DNA of 64,000 nucleotides. It comes from Puniceicoccaceae bacterium. Its GTDB lineage: Bacteria > Verrucomicrobiota > Verrucomicrobiia > Opitutales > Coraliomargaritaceae. The stretch lies in assembly GCA_018402305.1 (NCBI GenBank), contig JAGYJE010000001.1, positions 186,001 to 250,000 of the forward strand, in the 5' to 3' direction. Positions 9,754 through 18,180 of this stretch are shown here, one piece after another. The translations under genes and the position numbers were made by a program. The notes under the pieces are model-generated. The model had not been told where the DNA came from, did not search any database, and saw only the letters and a program-made list of their open reading frames with translations. The first letter of the stretch is position 1, and every line of letters starts with the position of its first letter.

Positions 9754-9796
9754 GCCGCCCCGTCCCGCTTGCCGGGCGGGGCGGTTTTTTTCTTTT
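9754..9796 (+). terminator. Rho-independent terminator after the PEP-CTERM gene
   Basis: Perfect 8-bp arms CCGCCCCG and CGGGGCGG (9755-9762 and 9777-9784) with an inner CCCG/CGGG stem, followed by a T-rich run to about 9796. The next gene starts 15 bp later, so it may be separately transcribed or depend on read-through. Confidence 0.85.
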
Positions 9797-9810
9797 TAAC
9801 CCCCATCATT

Positions 9811-12147
9811 ATGAAATCCATACCGTTCTGCTTCCTGTTCCTTTTTTCACTTGTCGCATCGCTCCCAACGGTCGCTTCGACGATTGAGTATGTTTTTGTC
9901 ATCGGCCTCGATGGGGTTAGCGCTGAGGGTATCGAAACCGCCGATACGCCGCGTATGGACGCCTTGCGGGCGGCGGGTGCCTCGACCCTGCAGATGCGGG
10001 CCGTCATGCCGACTTCAAGCCTGCCCAATTGGGCCTCCTTTCTCTACGGCGCGGGTGTCGAACAGCATGGGGTCACGGGCAACAGCTGGACCAATGGGAA
10101 CTCTGAGCTGCGACCCACAGCGACCAATGCGAACCGATTTTTTCCTTCGATTTTGAGCTTGATCAAGACCCAACGTCCCGAGCTGACGACCGGCTTTTAC
10201 ACCGACTGGGTGCCCAATCAGGTGCTGATCGAGCCGGGCACGGTCGATGTTCTTTTTTTCCCGGAGACGCCGAAAGATACATCGGCGAATCGGATCGTGC
10301 GCTCGGGGGAAGTGATGGACCGTGTCATCAGCGGTTTGCGTGCGCAGGAGGTGAACTTTGTCTTTGCCCACCTCGATGCGCCGGACCATTTCGGGCATAA
10401 GCACGAATGGGAAAGCCCCGAATATATCGCCTCGGTCGAAGCGATGGACGGGATGGTGGGCGACTTGGTCGATGCAATCAGTGGCGAAGGACTCTCGGAC
10501 CGCAGTTTATTGATTATCGTGTCGGATCATGGCGGGCTGGGGACGGGGCATGGCGGTGCCACCACTGGAGAGGTCGAGGTCCCGTGGATGATTGCGGGTC
10601 CGGGTATTCGCCAGGGTTTGGACCTTGGGCCCTTTTTGTCGGTTTATGACACGGCCGCCACCGTGGCCCATGCCTTTGGCCTCCGCATCCCCTCGAGTTG
10701 GACCGGGCGTCCGATCAAGGGTGCGTTCCAAGCAGAACCACTGCCGGCCATTGCCGCGAATTCGGGCGGGCCGTCCGCTCTCGATCAATTTGCCGAAGGC
10801 ACCTTTTTGGTCACGGCGAGCGATCCGCTGGGGCGCGATGTGGAGGTGCAAATCGACTGGGACGACGGTTCACGGCCGATCTGGACACGGCCCGATGCGT
10901 CCGGAACGACATTCGCGCTCCACAAGAGCTACTTGAGTGCCGGGACGTATGCACCGCGCGCGCGTGCCGTGGCGGCAGGCGGCACGGTGAGTGATTGGGT
11001 CGCCCTGGGTTCGGTGGAGGTCGCTGCGGCTGCGGGGGTCTGGAAGGACCTGACGGGACTTTGGGAATTCATGGACGCCGACCATCTGGGTCGGGCAACG
11101 GTGGGTGAGGATTTGTTGGTCGAGGGGGTGGCGCCCACGCACTTTAGCACCAAGGCCGATGCGCGTCCGCAAGCGCGCGAACTGGAGGGTGTGATTCAAA
11201 CGACCGGCGGGGTGGGCAACCACCTGCGGGCCGAGCACGGGATCGGGGCCAATGGCGGGGGTGCAATGACCAACGAGTTCAGCTTTGTCTTCGATGTGCT
11301 GGCTGAGGGGTCCATTGAGTGGCATACTTTCTATCAAAGCGATTTGAGCAACCGCGCGGATGCGAAGTTTTTTGCCCGGGCGACTCCCAGCGGGGCCTCG
11401 CCTCCCGGCAGTATCGGGCGCGGCGGGCTTGGCTATTCCGATGAAGCCCTGCCGCTGAACCGCTGGCACCGGGTGGTGCTGACCTTCGATTTCCGGCCCG
11501 GTGGCAGCGTGCGGTCCTATGTCGATGGCGTCCTCTTTCACCAATACGATAACCCCGGGGTCGATTCGTTTTGGTCACTGGACCCGGCTGAAGTGCTCTT
11601 CTTTGCCGATCAAGACGGCGAGAATCAGCCGTGGTTTGTGGCGGCACTGGCCACCTTCGGGCGAGCCCTGAATCCGGAGGAAGTGGCGGCTCTCGGCACG
11701 CCCGAGAGGCGGATCAGTCTTGGCTGGGCGGTGGCTTCCGATTACCGTGAGTGGCTGCAGGTAGCAGAGGCGGTTCGTGATGGCCACCCCCTCGCCGATC
11801 CAGACAGCGACGGGAAGGCCAACCTGCTTGAATATGTCTTCAACAGCAACCCGGCACGGTTCGACCGTCTGCAAACGTGGATCTCAGGTAGTGGTGAATC
11901 GAATACGCTGACCTTCAGTTTTCCCCGCCGGGTGCGTTCGCCGGAGATCACGGAGCAGGCACTTCAAGTCAGCGAAGACCTCATCGCCTGGGACAGCTTG
12001 GCGATTCCCGAATCAAGCGAGGGTGCCTTTCGAATTATCCCGAGCGAGGAGAATCCATTGATGGAATGGGTACTCTATTCCTTGGACGACAAAACAGAGC
12101 CCCGGCTGTTTTTTAGACTCTCGGTCCAGACAAAGACCCAATCTTAG
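9811..12147 (+). CDS. Secreted type I phosphodiesterase / nucleotide pyrophosphatase-family protein with LamG-like domain
   Basis: 778 residues from the ATG at 9811. A signal peptide spans residues ~1-23 (...LVASLPTVAS). Residues ~25-320 match the alkaline-phosphatase-superfamily phosphodiesterase fold: metal ligand Asp34 in GLDGVS, putative nucleophile Thr68 in MPTSSLPNW, HLDAPDHFGH near 188-197 and SDHG near 238-241. A PKD/Ig-like segment follows (~325-415), then a LamG-like jelly roll (~430-640, with SYVDGVLFHQYD) and the C-terminal tail module seen in neighbouring secreted proteins. The expected activity is hydrolysis of phosphodiester or phosphate bonds on secreted substrates. Its place beside a mannosidase and a phosphatase suggests phosphorylated glycans (inference). 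Confidence 0.82.
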   Translation: MKSIPFCFLFLFSLVASLPTVASTIEYVFVIGLDGVSAEGIETADTPRMDALRAAGASTLQMRAVMPTSSLPNWASFLYGAGVEQHGVTGNSWTNGNSELRPTATNANRFFPSILSLIKTQRPELTTGFYTDWVPNQVLIEPGTVDVLFFPETPKDTSANRIVRSGEVMDRVISGLRAQEVNFVFAHLDAPDHFGHKHEWESPEYIASVEAMDGMVGDLVDAISGEGLSDRSLLIIVSDHGGLGTGHGGATTGEVEVPWMIAGPGIRQGLDLGPFLSVYDTAATVAHAFGLRIPSSWTGRPIKGAFQAEPLPAIAANSGGPSALDQFAEGTFLVTASDPLGRDVEVQIDWDDGSRPIWTRPDASGTTFALHKSYLSAGTYAPRARAVAAGGTVSDWVALGSVEVAAAAGVWKDLTGLWEFMDADHLGRATVGEDLLVEGVAPTHFSTKADARPQARELEGVIQTTGGVGNHLRAEHGIGANGGGAMTNEFSFVFDVLAEGSIEWHTFYQSDLSNRADAKFFARATPSGASPPGSIGRGGLGYSDEALPLNRWHRVVLTFDFRPGGSVRSYVDGVLFHQYDNPGVDSFWSLDPAEVLFFADQDGENQPWFVAALATFGRALNPEEVAALGTPERRISLGWAVASDYREWLQVAEAVRDGHPLADPDSDGKANLLEYVFNSNPARFDRLQTWISGSGESNTLTFSFPRRVRSPEITEQALQVSEDLIAWDSLAIPESSEGAFRIIPSEENPLMEWVLYSLDDKTEPRLFFRLSVQTKTQS

Positions 12148-12177
12148 ATCGCCAAAGAGAAATTCCATCATTTTTTT

Positions 12178-14949
12178 ATGTCGCCAACCTTCGAAACCCT
12201 AAATCAACGGCCTCTGCGTTGGGTCCTTGCTTTGCTCGCTCTCCTCGGGCCCCTCAACCTGGCTGCCGATCCAAACAAGCGTCTGCGGGAGATGGGGCTG
12301 GCGTCAGCCGCCGGTGGCGGGTGGCTACTGGCCGAGGGCGAGGGGGATCGGCTTCGGCTTGATCTTTCAGAGGATGCCAGCTACACGCTTTCCGGGACGG
12401 TTCGGCTCGGGGTCGGGCAGAATGCGGCGGGTGTCATGATGCAAAGCGGTGGCAGCGTCCGTGCGGGCGGGCCAGGGACTGATTACTTCACACTGGGGAG
12501 TCGAGACGCGTCGGTCTCGGGTAGCTATGGGGCCTATCTGCTTCGGGAGGGGCGTTTTGAAACGGATGCCAGGAGCGCCTCGGGGTTGCGGGTCGGCGGG
12601 CATGGCCTCGGCCTCTGGGAGCAAAGCGGCGGCGATGCCGCAATCAACCGCTGGCTGGCCGTGGGCGGCCCCGGCGGCATCGAAGGCGAGGGTGTCTTCA
12701 ATCTGCTCGGAGGCTCCCTCACCGTGAACCGGAAGTTTCGCATTTTGTTGGCCGATAGTGCGGGCTCGACCGGCACCTTGAATCTGGGGACGCAGGCGGG
12801 CGGGGATGCCGAGCTCACCACGCTTGCCTTTTGGGGGGCGGGCGGTTTTAACAGTCTGGTCGTCGGGCAAAACCCGAGGGGCGAGCGCGCCGTGCTCAAT
12901 TTGAACAGGGGTCGCCTCACCCTCGGTGGACCGCTGCTGCGGCGTCCGGGCCCGGTGAGGGGGATCGCCAACCTCAACGGCGGGGTTTTGCGCGCCGGTG
13001 TGAATTTGATGGATCTGCTCAACAGCAGTCTTTCCGAGATCAACCTCTATCGGGGTGGGCTGACGGTGGATACGCAGGCACATACGGTCGCGATCAACGG
13101 GACCCTCCGTATTCCAAGTGGACAGGGGCTCTATCCCTCGGAGGGCCGTCTGGCTGTCGCCGATGGCGGATCGGGCTATCTGGCACCGCCGCTGGTTCGG
13201 ATCAAGACCGTCCGGGGTAGGGGGACGGATGCCGCCGCCATTGCGCATCTGGACGACCAGGGGCGTATCTCACAGGTCCTGATAAGCAATCCGGGGGAGA
13301 ATTACGCGCCCGGCGATGTGCTCCGTTTCAGCTTTCATGGTGGCGGTGCGGACTTGGCTGCAGCGCCCATGGTCCACACCCTGAGCGCGGAGGAGCTGGC
13401 CCCCAATGAGGGCGGGCGCATTCGAAAAATCGGCTCCGGAACCCTTCACCTGACGGCGGATGCGGTGCTGCCGGGGCCCATTGTGGTGGAGGCGGGCACA
13501 CTAGTGGTGCACACCGAAGCAGCGCTCGGGCCGATCACCGTGCGCCCGGGGGCCACGGTGCAGGGCACCCTCCACCCGGATCAGGTCGTGCACAATCAAG
13601 GTCGCTTGATTCCCCATCCGTATCCAGGCCCTGACGCGGGAGAGTCAGCAGTGGGTGGACGCCTGGTGATGGACGCATTTTGGACCGCGCCAGCCGACGA
13701 AGGAGTGGCTCCGCTCACGAGGCCGGTTCCGCTCACTCAGCCCTATTTGCAAAATATGTCCAGCGAGCGCATGGTGGTGATGGCGGAATTTAAAGAAAAC
13801 CTGCCCATTTCTGTAGCCTATGCCGAGGCGCAAGGGCCGGTCATCCAAGTGCCCATGCAAACCACCCCGAGTGGCGGCGACACCTATTTCTATCGCGGCA
13901 CCCTCAGCGGCTTGAAAGCTGGGACGACCTATCGCTACCAGCTCAGGGACGCGGCCGGGCGGGCGCTCAGTGAATGGGCGGACCTGCGCACCGCGCCTGC
14001 CGGACGGGAGGACTTCATGTTCACCTCCCTGGGCGACATTCAGGAGACCAACCGGGGCGCCTGGGAGGCCGATCCCTGGGAGCCGGCCAAGTCCATGATG
14101 GCGCACATGCGGGACAAAGAACCCCGGTTTTTTCTCGGTCTCGGGGATCATGCGGCCGATGGAGACAGTTATGAAAAGACCCGGCTCTCCTTTCTGGAGC
14201 GGGTCCCTGCCAAACTCGGACCCTCGGTGCCCATCTACATCGCATGGGGGAACCATGACGGCCGCCGTGCCCTCGATCCCCTGCGTAAAGCCACCGACAT
14301 GCCCAGCCGTTTCCGCAAGGATGGACGCCCCGGAGTGAGCTCCGGCTTTGGGAGTTATGCCTTCAGTTATTCCGACGTGTTTTTCGTCGTGATCGAGCAC
14401 TTCGCCTGGTATGGAATCAACGACCCACAGAGGAGCGACCTGAGCAACGGCTGGCTGGATGAAGTGCTCAGCTCCCCCGAAGCTCAAAAGGCGCGCTTCC
14501 GCGTCGTCGCGATTCACTGGCCCACGTACTCCGAACGCTACGTCGACGGCAACGCCGCGTTGCGTATGGAGCTGGCCCCGCGGCTGAAGCATTACAACGT
14601 TGAACTCTGCCTCTCCGGGCACATGCACGCATACTTTCGAGCCGAGCGCGACGGCACCCATTATATCATCAACGGTGCGGGCAGTTACCTCGGCTCGCGG
14701 GCTCCCCTCACGACAGACTGGCCCCACGGCGTCCGGGGTGGCTTCACGGATGTCCGCGGGCGCTACGCCGTGCAGAGCGAGCCCGGGGTGCTCGGGCCCC
14801 CTCAAGCCATCGTCGGCGGTCTCTTTAACGGCTATAGTGAAATCAGCGTGCGCGGCAACCGGATGCTCTATCAGCAACACGGCTTCAATGCAGACGGCTC
14901 CTACATCGGCGTCCTCGATGAATTCACCCTCTCCAGCCGAACTGAATAG
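12178..14949 (+). CDS. Secreted metallophosphoesterase with N-terminal autotransporter-type beta-strand repeats
   Basis: 923 residues; a signal peptide-like stretch ends near LNLAADP. Residues ~30-500 are Gly-rich beta-strand repeats (GSGTLHLTADAVLPGPIVVEAGTLVV). A fibronectin/purple-acid-phosphatase-like N domain follows at ~520-610. The calcineurin-like phosphoesterase domain lies at ~615-850: LGDI near 618, GLGDH near 655, WGNHDG near 690, AIHWP near 780 and SGHMHAYF near 813. These are the metal-binding motifs in the correct order. It should remove phosphate from extracellular monoesters, perhaps after the upstream phosphodiesterase opens diester bonds (inference). It starts 31 bp after that gene, so the two are probably cotranscribed. 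No surface-anchor signal is visible. Confidence 0.83.
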   Translation: MSPTFETLNQRPLRWVLALLALLGPLNLAADPNKRLREMGLASAAGGGWLLAEGEGDRLRLDLSEDASYTLSGTVRLGVGQNAAGVMMQSGGSVRAGGPGTDYFTLGSRDASVSGSYGAYLLREGRFETDARSASGLRVGGHGLGLWEQSGGDAAINRWLAVGGPGGIEGEGVFNLLGGSLTVNRKFRILLADSAGSTGTLNLGTQAGGDAELTTLAFWGAGGFNSLVVGQNPRGERAVLNLNRGRLTLGGPLLRRPGPVRGIANLNGGVLRAGVNLMDLLNSSLSEINLYRGGLTVDTQAHTVAINGTLRIPSGQGLYPSEGRLAVADGGSGYLAPPLVRIKTVRGRGTDAAAIAHLDDQGRISQVLISNPGENYAPGDVLRFSFHGGGADLAAAPMVHTLSAEELAPNEGGRIRKIGSGTLHLTADAVLPGPIVVEAGTLVVHTEAALGPITVRPGATVQGTLHPDQVVHNQGRLIPHPYPGPDAGESAVGGRLVMDAFWTAPADEGVAPLTRPVPLTQPYLQNMSSERMVVMAEFKENLPISVAYAEAQGPVIQVPMQTTPSGGDTYFYRGTLSGLKAGTTYRYQLRDAAGRALSEWADLRTAPAGREDFMFTSLGDIQETNRGAWEADPWEPAKSMMAHMRDKEPRFFLGLGDHAADGDSYEKTRLSFLERVPAKLGPSVPIYIAWGNHDGRRALDPLRKATDMPSRFRKDGRPGVSSGFGSYAFSYSDVFFVVIEHFAWYGINDPQRSDLSNGWLDEVLSSPEAQKARFRVVAIHWPTYSERYVDGNAALRMELAPRLKHYNVELCLSGHMHAYFRAERDGTHYIINGAGSYLGSRAPLTTDWPHGVRGGFTDVRGRYAVQSEPGVLGPPQAIVGGLFNGYSEISVRGNRMLYQQHGFNADGSYIGVLDEFTLSSRTE

Positions 14950-15000
14950 CGGCTACTTCAGCTTTCGAGTTTTAACAAATGGGTGTCCTTTAACGAGCCA

Positions 15001-15021
15001 TACCCGCATGAGCAGAGCGAA

Positions 15022-15029
<8 letters not shown>
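15001..15029. repeat. Inverted repeat overlapping the tRNA-Gly 3' end
   Basis: TACCCGCAT (15001-15009) is the exact reverse complement of ATGCGGGTA (15021-15029), and the second arm is the 3' acceptor strand of the tRNA. In the tRNA transcript this makes a trailer hairpin that would compete with the acceptor stem until 3' processing. It could also be a scar of a partly duplicated tRNA end. Confidence 0.6.
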
Positions 15030-15092
<63 letters not shown>

Positions 15093-15282
15093 GTTCGTCA
15101 GTTGAGTGAATTGGCGAAACTTTCTGATGCGTCAATTCGAAACTTCAGTATTAGACATTGACTGCGTGGCGTCCGAGCTCGCTCGGGCTCTTGGCGTTGT
15201 TGGTTGACGGCGAACCCGTGAAACAGGGCCGGAACACAGCCTGCGTGGACGCCACAAGCGATTACCGCAGCGCATCTGAGTG

Positions 15283-16080
15283 TCACCGGCGCTTATTCCA
15301 GGCTTCACTGGCAAAGCGCTCTCTTTCGGTTTCAATACGCCTGCTATCGAAGAGTGGGCGGATGTCTTCGAGAGCGCCGGTTTCGAGTTGAAGGGCTTGG
15401 ACGATCTGCTCTGAGAAATACCTCTGAAACCCGGCGAAGTTGAAGTTCTCCGGGAGTGCCCCACGGTCGACGGAGCCCTGAATGAGCAGGCTGTGGCGGG
15501 AGCGCTTCATGGCGGCGCCGGCGATTTTTCGGCCGTCGGGGCGGAGCACATCGTCGACGGCGGGATCTCGGAAACAGTGGGATGCGGGATTTGGGATGCG
15601 GGATGCGGGATACGGGATAGGGGATTCGGGAAGCGGGTTCTGAGGTGCGGGATTTGGGATAGGGGATTCGGGATATGGGCAGTTTTTGGGGCAGGGGGCG
15701 AGTATATTGGGGATCTCCATTGAGGTGAGGGTGTGGCTGACTGCCTCGTGAAGCTCCTTGTAGAGTTGGGTGGCGGGCGAGTTGGTGCAGGGGAGTGAGC
15801 GATGCAGGATGAGGGCGTAGGTCCAGTCGTTGCGGTGGTCGACGATGCCGCCACCGGTGATGCGACGGATGAGGCGGGCGATCGGGGCGGTTTCGCTGTT
15901 AGCTTCGAGAGTGGACTGGACATCGCTGTAGCGCTGAGCGTAGCCGAAGGTGGCGGCGGGCTCGAGCCAGGCATAGTGACGAAAGAGGGCCAGGCCTGGG
16001 GGGATGGTTTCGAGCAGAGCGGCGTCGACGGCCATATTGGTGGGGGCGTCGCCGAAGGCGTTGGGTAGCTGGATCAGCAT
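15283..16080 (-). CDS. Lipoate-protein ligase A family protein with repeat-encoded insertion
   Basis: 265 residues from the ATG at 16080; upstream in-frame residues are low complexity and overlap the next gene. The biotin/lipoate ligase fold is recognisable from NMAVDAALL near residue 15, RYSDVQS, and the lipoyl-AMP binding motif RRITGGGIVDH near residues 77-87. Later come DVLRPDGRKIAGAAMKRSRHSLLIQGSV and a C-terminal segment. Such enzymes attach lipoate or octanoate to E2 subunits and H protein. An lpdA (E3) gene lies elsewhere in the window. Residues ~135-167 form an unusual Pro/Asn-rich stretch encoded by a heptamer array. Whether the enzyme tolerates it is unknown. It probably shares a transcript with the upstream reductase, whose stop lies about 20 bp before its start. 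Confidence 0.82.
   Translation of the reverse strand: MLIQLPNAFGDAPTNMAVDAALLETIPPGLALFRHYAWLEPAATFGYAQRYSDVQSTLEANSETAPIARLIRRITGGGIVDHRNDWTYALILHRSLPCTNSPATQLYKELHEAVSHTLTSMEIPNILAPCPKNCPYPESPIPNPAPQNPLPESPIPYPASRIPNPASHCFRDPAVDDVLRPDGRKIAGAAMKRSRHSLLIQGSVDRGALPENFNFAGFQRYFSEQIVQALQLETGALEDIRPLFDSRRIETERERFASEAWNKRR
15580..15677. repeat. Heptanucleotide tandem array (14 x 7 bp) inside the lipoate-ligase-like gene
   Basis: Fourteen consecutive 7-bp units of the form GGATNNG (variants GGATGCG, GGATTTG, GGATAGG, GGATTCG and others) run without interruption. Because 7 is not a multiple of 3, gain or loss of one unit shifts the frame. Three units (21 bp) encode one 7-residue repeat of the PNPASRI type. 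Confidence 0.92.
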
Positions 16081-16099
16081 GGGTGCGTTCGGCTGATCT

Positions 16100-16993
16100 T
16101 CAGGCGTTGAGCGGCTCGATGCGGGTGAGTTCTTCGAGCTGATCCTGGAAGTCGACGGGCTTGGTTTTGAGCTTCGAGGCGATGGGGTGTAGGTTGAAGG
16201 TGAGGTTGGCGGGCCGGGCATCATCCTCACGGCAGGCTGAGCGCACGCTGTCGAGCGGCAGACCGAAGTGTTTCAGGATGCGCTGGCCCATTTCAAAGCG
16301 GCTGAGGGCCTCGGGCCCGGCCCAGTGAAAGATGCCGTGGAGATCGCGGCGTTCGGTGAGTTCCAGCATGACCTCGGCTGCGTTGGAGGCCGAGCAGGGC
16401 TGGCGGATTTCATCGCAAAAGAGTTTCGGTTTCTTGCCTGAGTGGATAGCTTGGAGCAGCTTCTCGTGGACGCTTCGCTGGCCGCCAGGGCTGTTGCCCA
16501 TGAGGATCGGCAGGCGCAGAACGACGGGATCCTCGGGGTTGTGCTCGAGCACTTCGCGCTCGGCCATGAGCTTGGTCTGGCCGTAGAGCGTCGTCGGGGC
16601 GGGCATGTCGGTGGACCGGTAGGGAGCGTCCGAGCGTCCGTCGAAGACCATGTCGGTCGAGACGTGAATCAAGCGGGCCCCGAGGTGGGTGGCGAGTTGG
16701 GCGAGGAGGCGGGGCAGGGCGACGTTGACCTTCTCGGCTTTGGTCGGTTCGGCGTCGACATCGGCGGGGTTTGAAAGTGCGGCGCAGTTGATGATGGCAT
16801 CGGGCCAGAGCTCCAGGCAGATGCCGGTGAGCGCCTCGGGCTGCTCGGCGTCGAGTTGTATCTTCCGGGCGAGACCGCCCAGGGTTGGTTCATTTGCATG
16901 GTACAGGGCGGTCACGTCATGGCCCCGGCGGAGGGCTGCCTGCGCGTAGCTGTGACCGAGGAATCCGGAAGCACCGGTGAGTAGAATCTTCAT
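16100..16993 (-). CDS. RmlD-like NAD(P)-dependent dTDP-4-dehydrorhamnose reductase / SDR family protein
   Basis: 297 residues, the usual size for RmlD. The nucleotide-binding Rossmann motif TGASGFLG is at residues 7-14, the catalytic-type HVSTDMVFDG near 110, and YGQTKLMAE (YxxxK) near 137-145. Members reduce dTDP-4-keto-rhamnose or related keto-sugars for surface polysaccharides. Other RmlABC genes are not nearby, so the precise substrate is open. The gene diverges from hisC, with about 65 bp between starts, and leads into the lipoate-ligase-like gene. Confidence 0.8.
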   Translation of the reverse strand: MKILLTGASGFLGHSYAQAALRRGHDVTALYHANEPTLGGLARKIQLDAEQPEALTGICLELWPDAIINCAALSNPADVDAEPTKAEKVNVALPRLLAQLATHLGARLIHVSTDMVFDGRSDAPYRSTDMPAPTTLYGQTKLMAEREVLEHNPEDPVVLRLPILMGNSPGGQRSVHEKLLQAIHSGKKPKLFCDEIRQPCSASNAAEVMLELTERRDLHGIFHWAGPEALSRFEMGQRILKHFGLPLDSVRSACREDDARPANLTFNLHPIASKLKTKPVDFQDQLEELTRIEPLNA

Positions 16994-17058
16994 AAACAGT
17001 TAAACATCGGTTTTTGTTGCAATCATCAACAGGGGAGACAAGTTCGGCAACATTATCA

Positions 17059-18180
17059 ATGAAATACTCTGAACTTGCGAATGCAGGAGTGCATGAACAA
17101 CCGGTTTACGAGCCGGGAAAACCTATTGAGACGGTCGCTCAGGAGTTTGGGTTGGACCCTGCCCGGATCGCGAAGCTCGCTTCCAATGAGAACCCTTTCG
17201 GACCATCGCCCGCAGCGCTCGTGGCGGCACAGGCTGCGCTCCGGTCGGCTCATCTGTATCCGGATGGCGCCTGCTCGAAGCTGCGAAAAGCGATCGCGAA
17301 TGAGCGGGGAGTAGCTGAGGATGCGATCATTGTCGGCAACGGGTCCAACGAGATCATCGAGTTGCTCGGCCATGCTTTTCTCCGGCCGGGGCTGGAGGTT
17401 GTGATGGGGGCGCAGGCCTTTATTGTTTACAAATTGGTCACGAAATTATTCGGAGCGACGCCTGTGGAGGTGCCGATGCAGGCCTACGGGCATAACTTGG
17501 GGGCGATGCGGGCGGCAGTGACGGAGCGAACACGTCTTCTCTTCGTGGCGAGCCCAAACAACCCGACCGGTGTGGCCAATGGGGAAGACGAGTTGATCGA
17601 ACTGGCGGAGTCACTTCCGGGGCATGTCATCTTCTGTCTGGACGAGGCCTATGCGGAATACCTGGAGCGCGCACCGGATTTGCGTGCGCAAATATCGGCC
17701 GGGCGTAAGGTATTTTGTTTGCGCACATTTTCCAAGATTTACGGCTTGGGTGGCTTTCGTGTTGGCTACGGCTACGGGGATCCGGAGATGGTGCAATTGA
17801 TGCAGCGGGTGCGACAACCCTTCAACGTGAGCTCGATCGCGCAGACCGCGGCAGCGGCAGCCTTGGGTGACCACGACTTCGTCGAAAGCTGTCGGCGGGC
17901 CAATGCGGTCGGACGGGTGCAGTTGCTCGAGGGCCTGGAGGCGCTTGGGTTTACGAGCGTCGGTGGGCAGGCAAACTTCGTTTTGAGCAATGTCGGCAAT
18001 GGACAGGCTTTTTTCCGGGCGCTGCAGGAACAGGGGTTGATTGTCCGCCCCCTTGGGGGCTATGGGATGCCGGAGCACGTTCGAATAACGATCGGCACGG
18101 AAGCAGAGAACAATCGTTTATTAGGAGCGGCCAGGGCTTTTAAAGAATCCGGGTGGTTTGCTGGGGCAGGGCGATCATAA
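17059..18180 (+). CDS. hisC: Histidinol-phosphate aminotransferase
   Basis: 373 residues from the ATG at 17059, where the family's usual N-terminus begins. This is a PLP fold-type I aminotransferase with NENPFGPSP near residue 39, SPNNPTG near 166, DEAYAEY near 194 and the PLP lysine Lys226 in FSKIYGLGGFRVGYG. It transfers an amino group from glutamate to imidazole-acetol phosphate in histidine synthesis. Relatives also act on aromatic keto acids. Its stop overlaps the next start (TAATG), so the CNNM gene is likely translated by coupling. No other his genes are adjacent. Confidence 0.9.
   Translation: MKYSELANAGVHEQPVYEPGKPIETVAQEFGLDPARIAKLASNENPFGPSPAALVAAQAALRSAHLYPDGACSKLRKAIANERGVAEDAIIVGNGSNEIIELLGHAFLRPGLEVVMGAQAFIVYKLVTKLFGATPVEVPMQAYGHNLGAMRAAVTERTRLLFVASPNNPTGVANGEDELIELAESLPGHVIFCLDEAYAEYLERAPDLRAQISAGRKVFCLRTFSKIYGLGGFRVGYGYGDPEMVQLMQRVRQPFNVSSIAQTAAAAALGDHDFVESCRRANAVGRVQLLEGLEALGFTSVGGQANFVLSNVGNGQAFFRALQEQGLIVRPLGGYGMPEHVRITIGTEAENNRLLGAARAFKESGWFAGAGRS

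Noticed and set aside
13645-14880. Minus-strand 411-codon frame opposite the metallophosphoesterase
   Set aside because: Shadow of a gene with complete metal-binding motifs.
15580-15677. Possible CRISPR or intergenic satellite
   Set aside because: Heptamer units without spacers, lying within an open lipoate-ligase-like frame.
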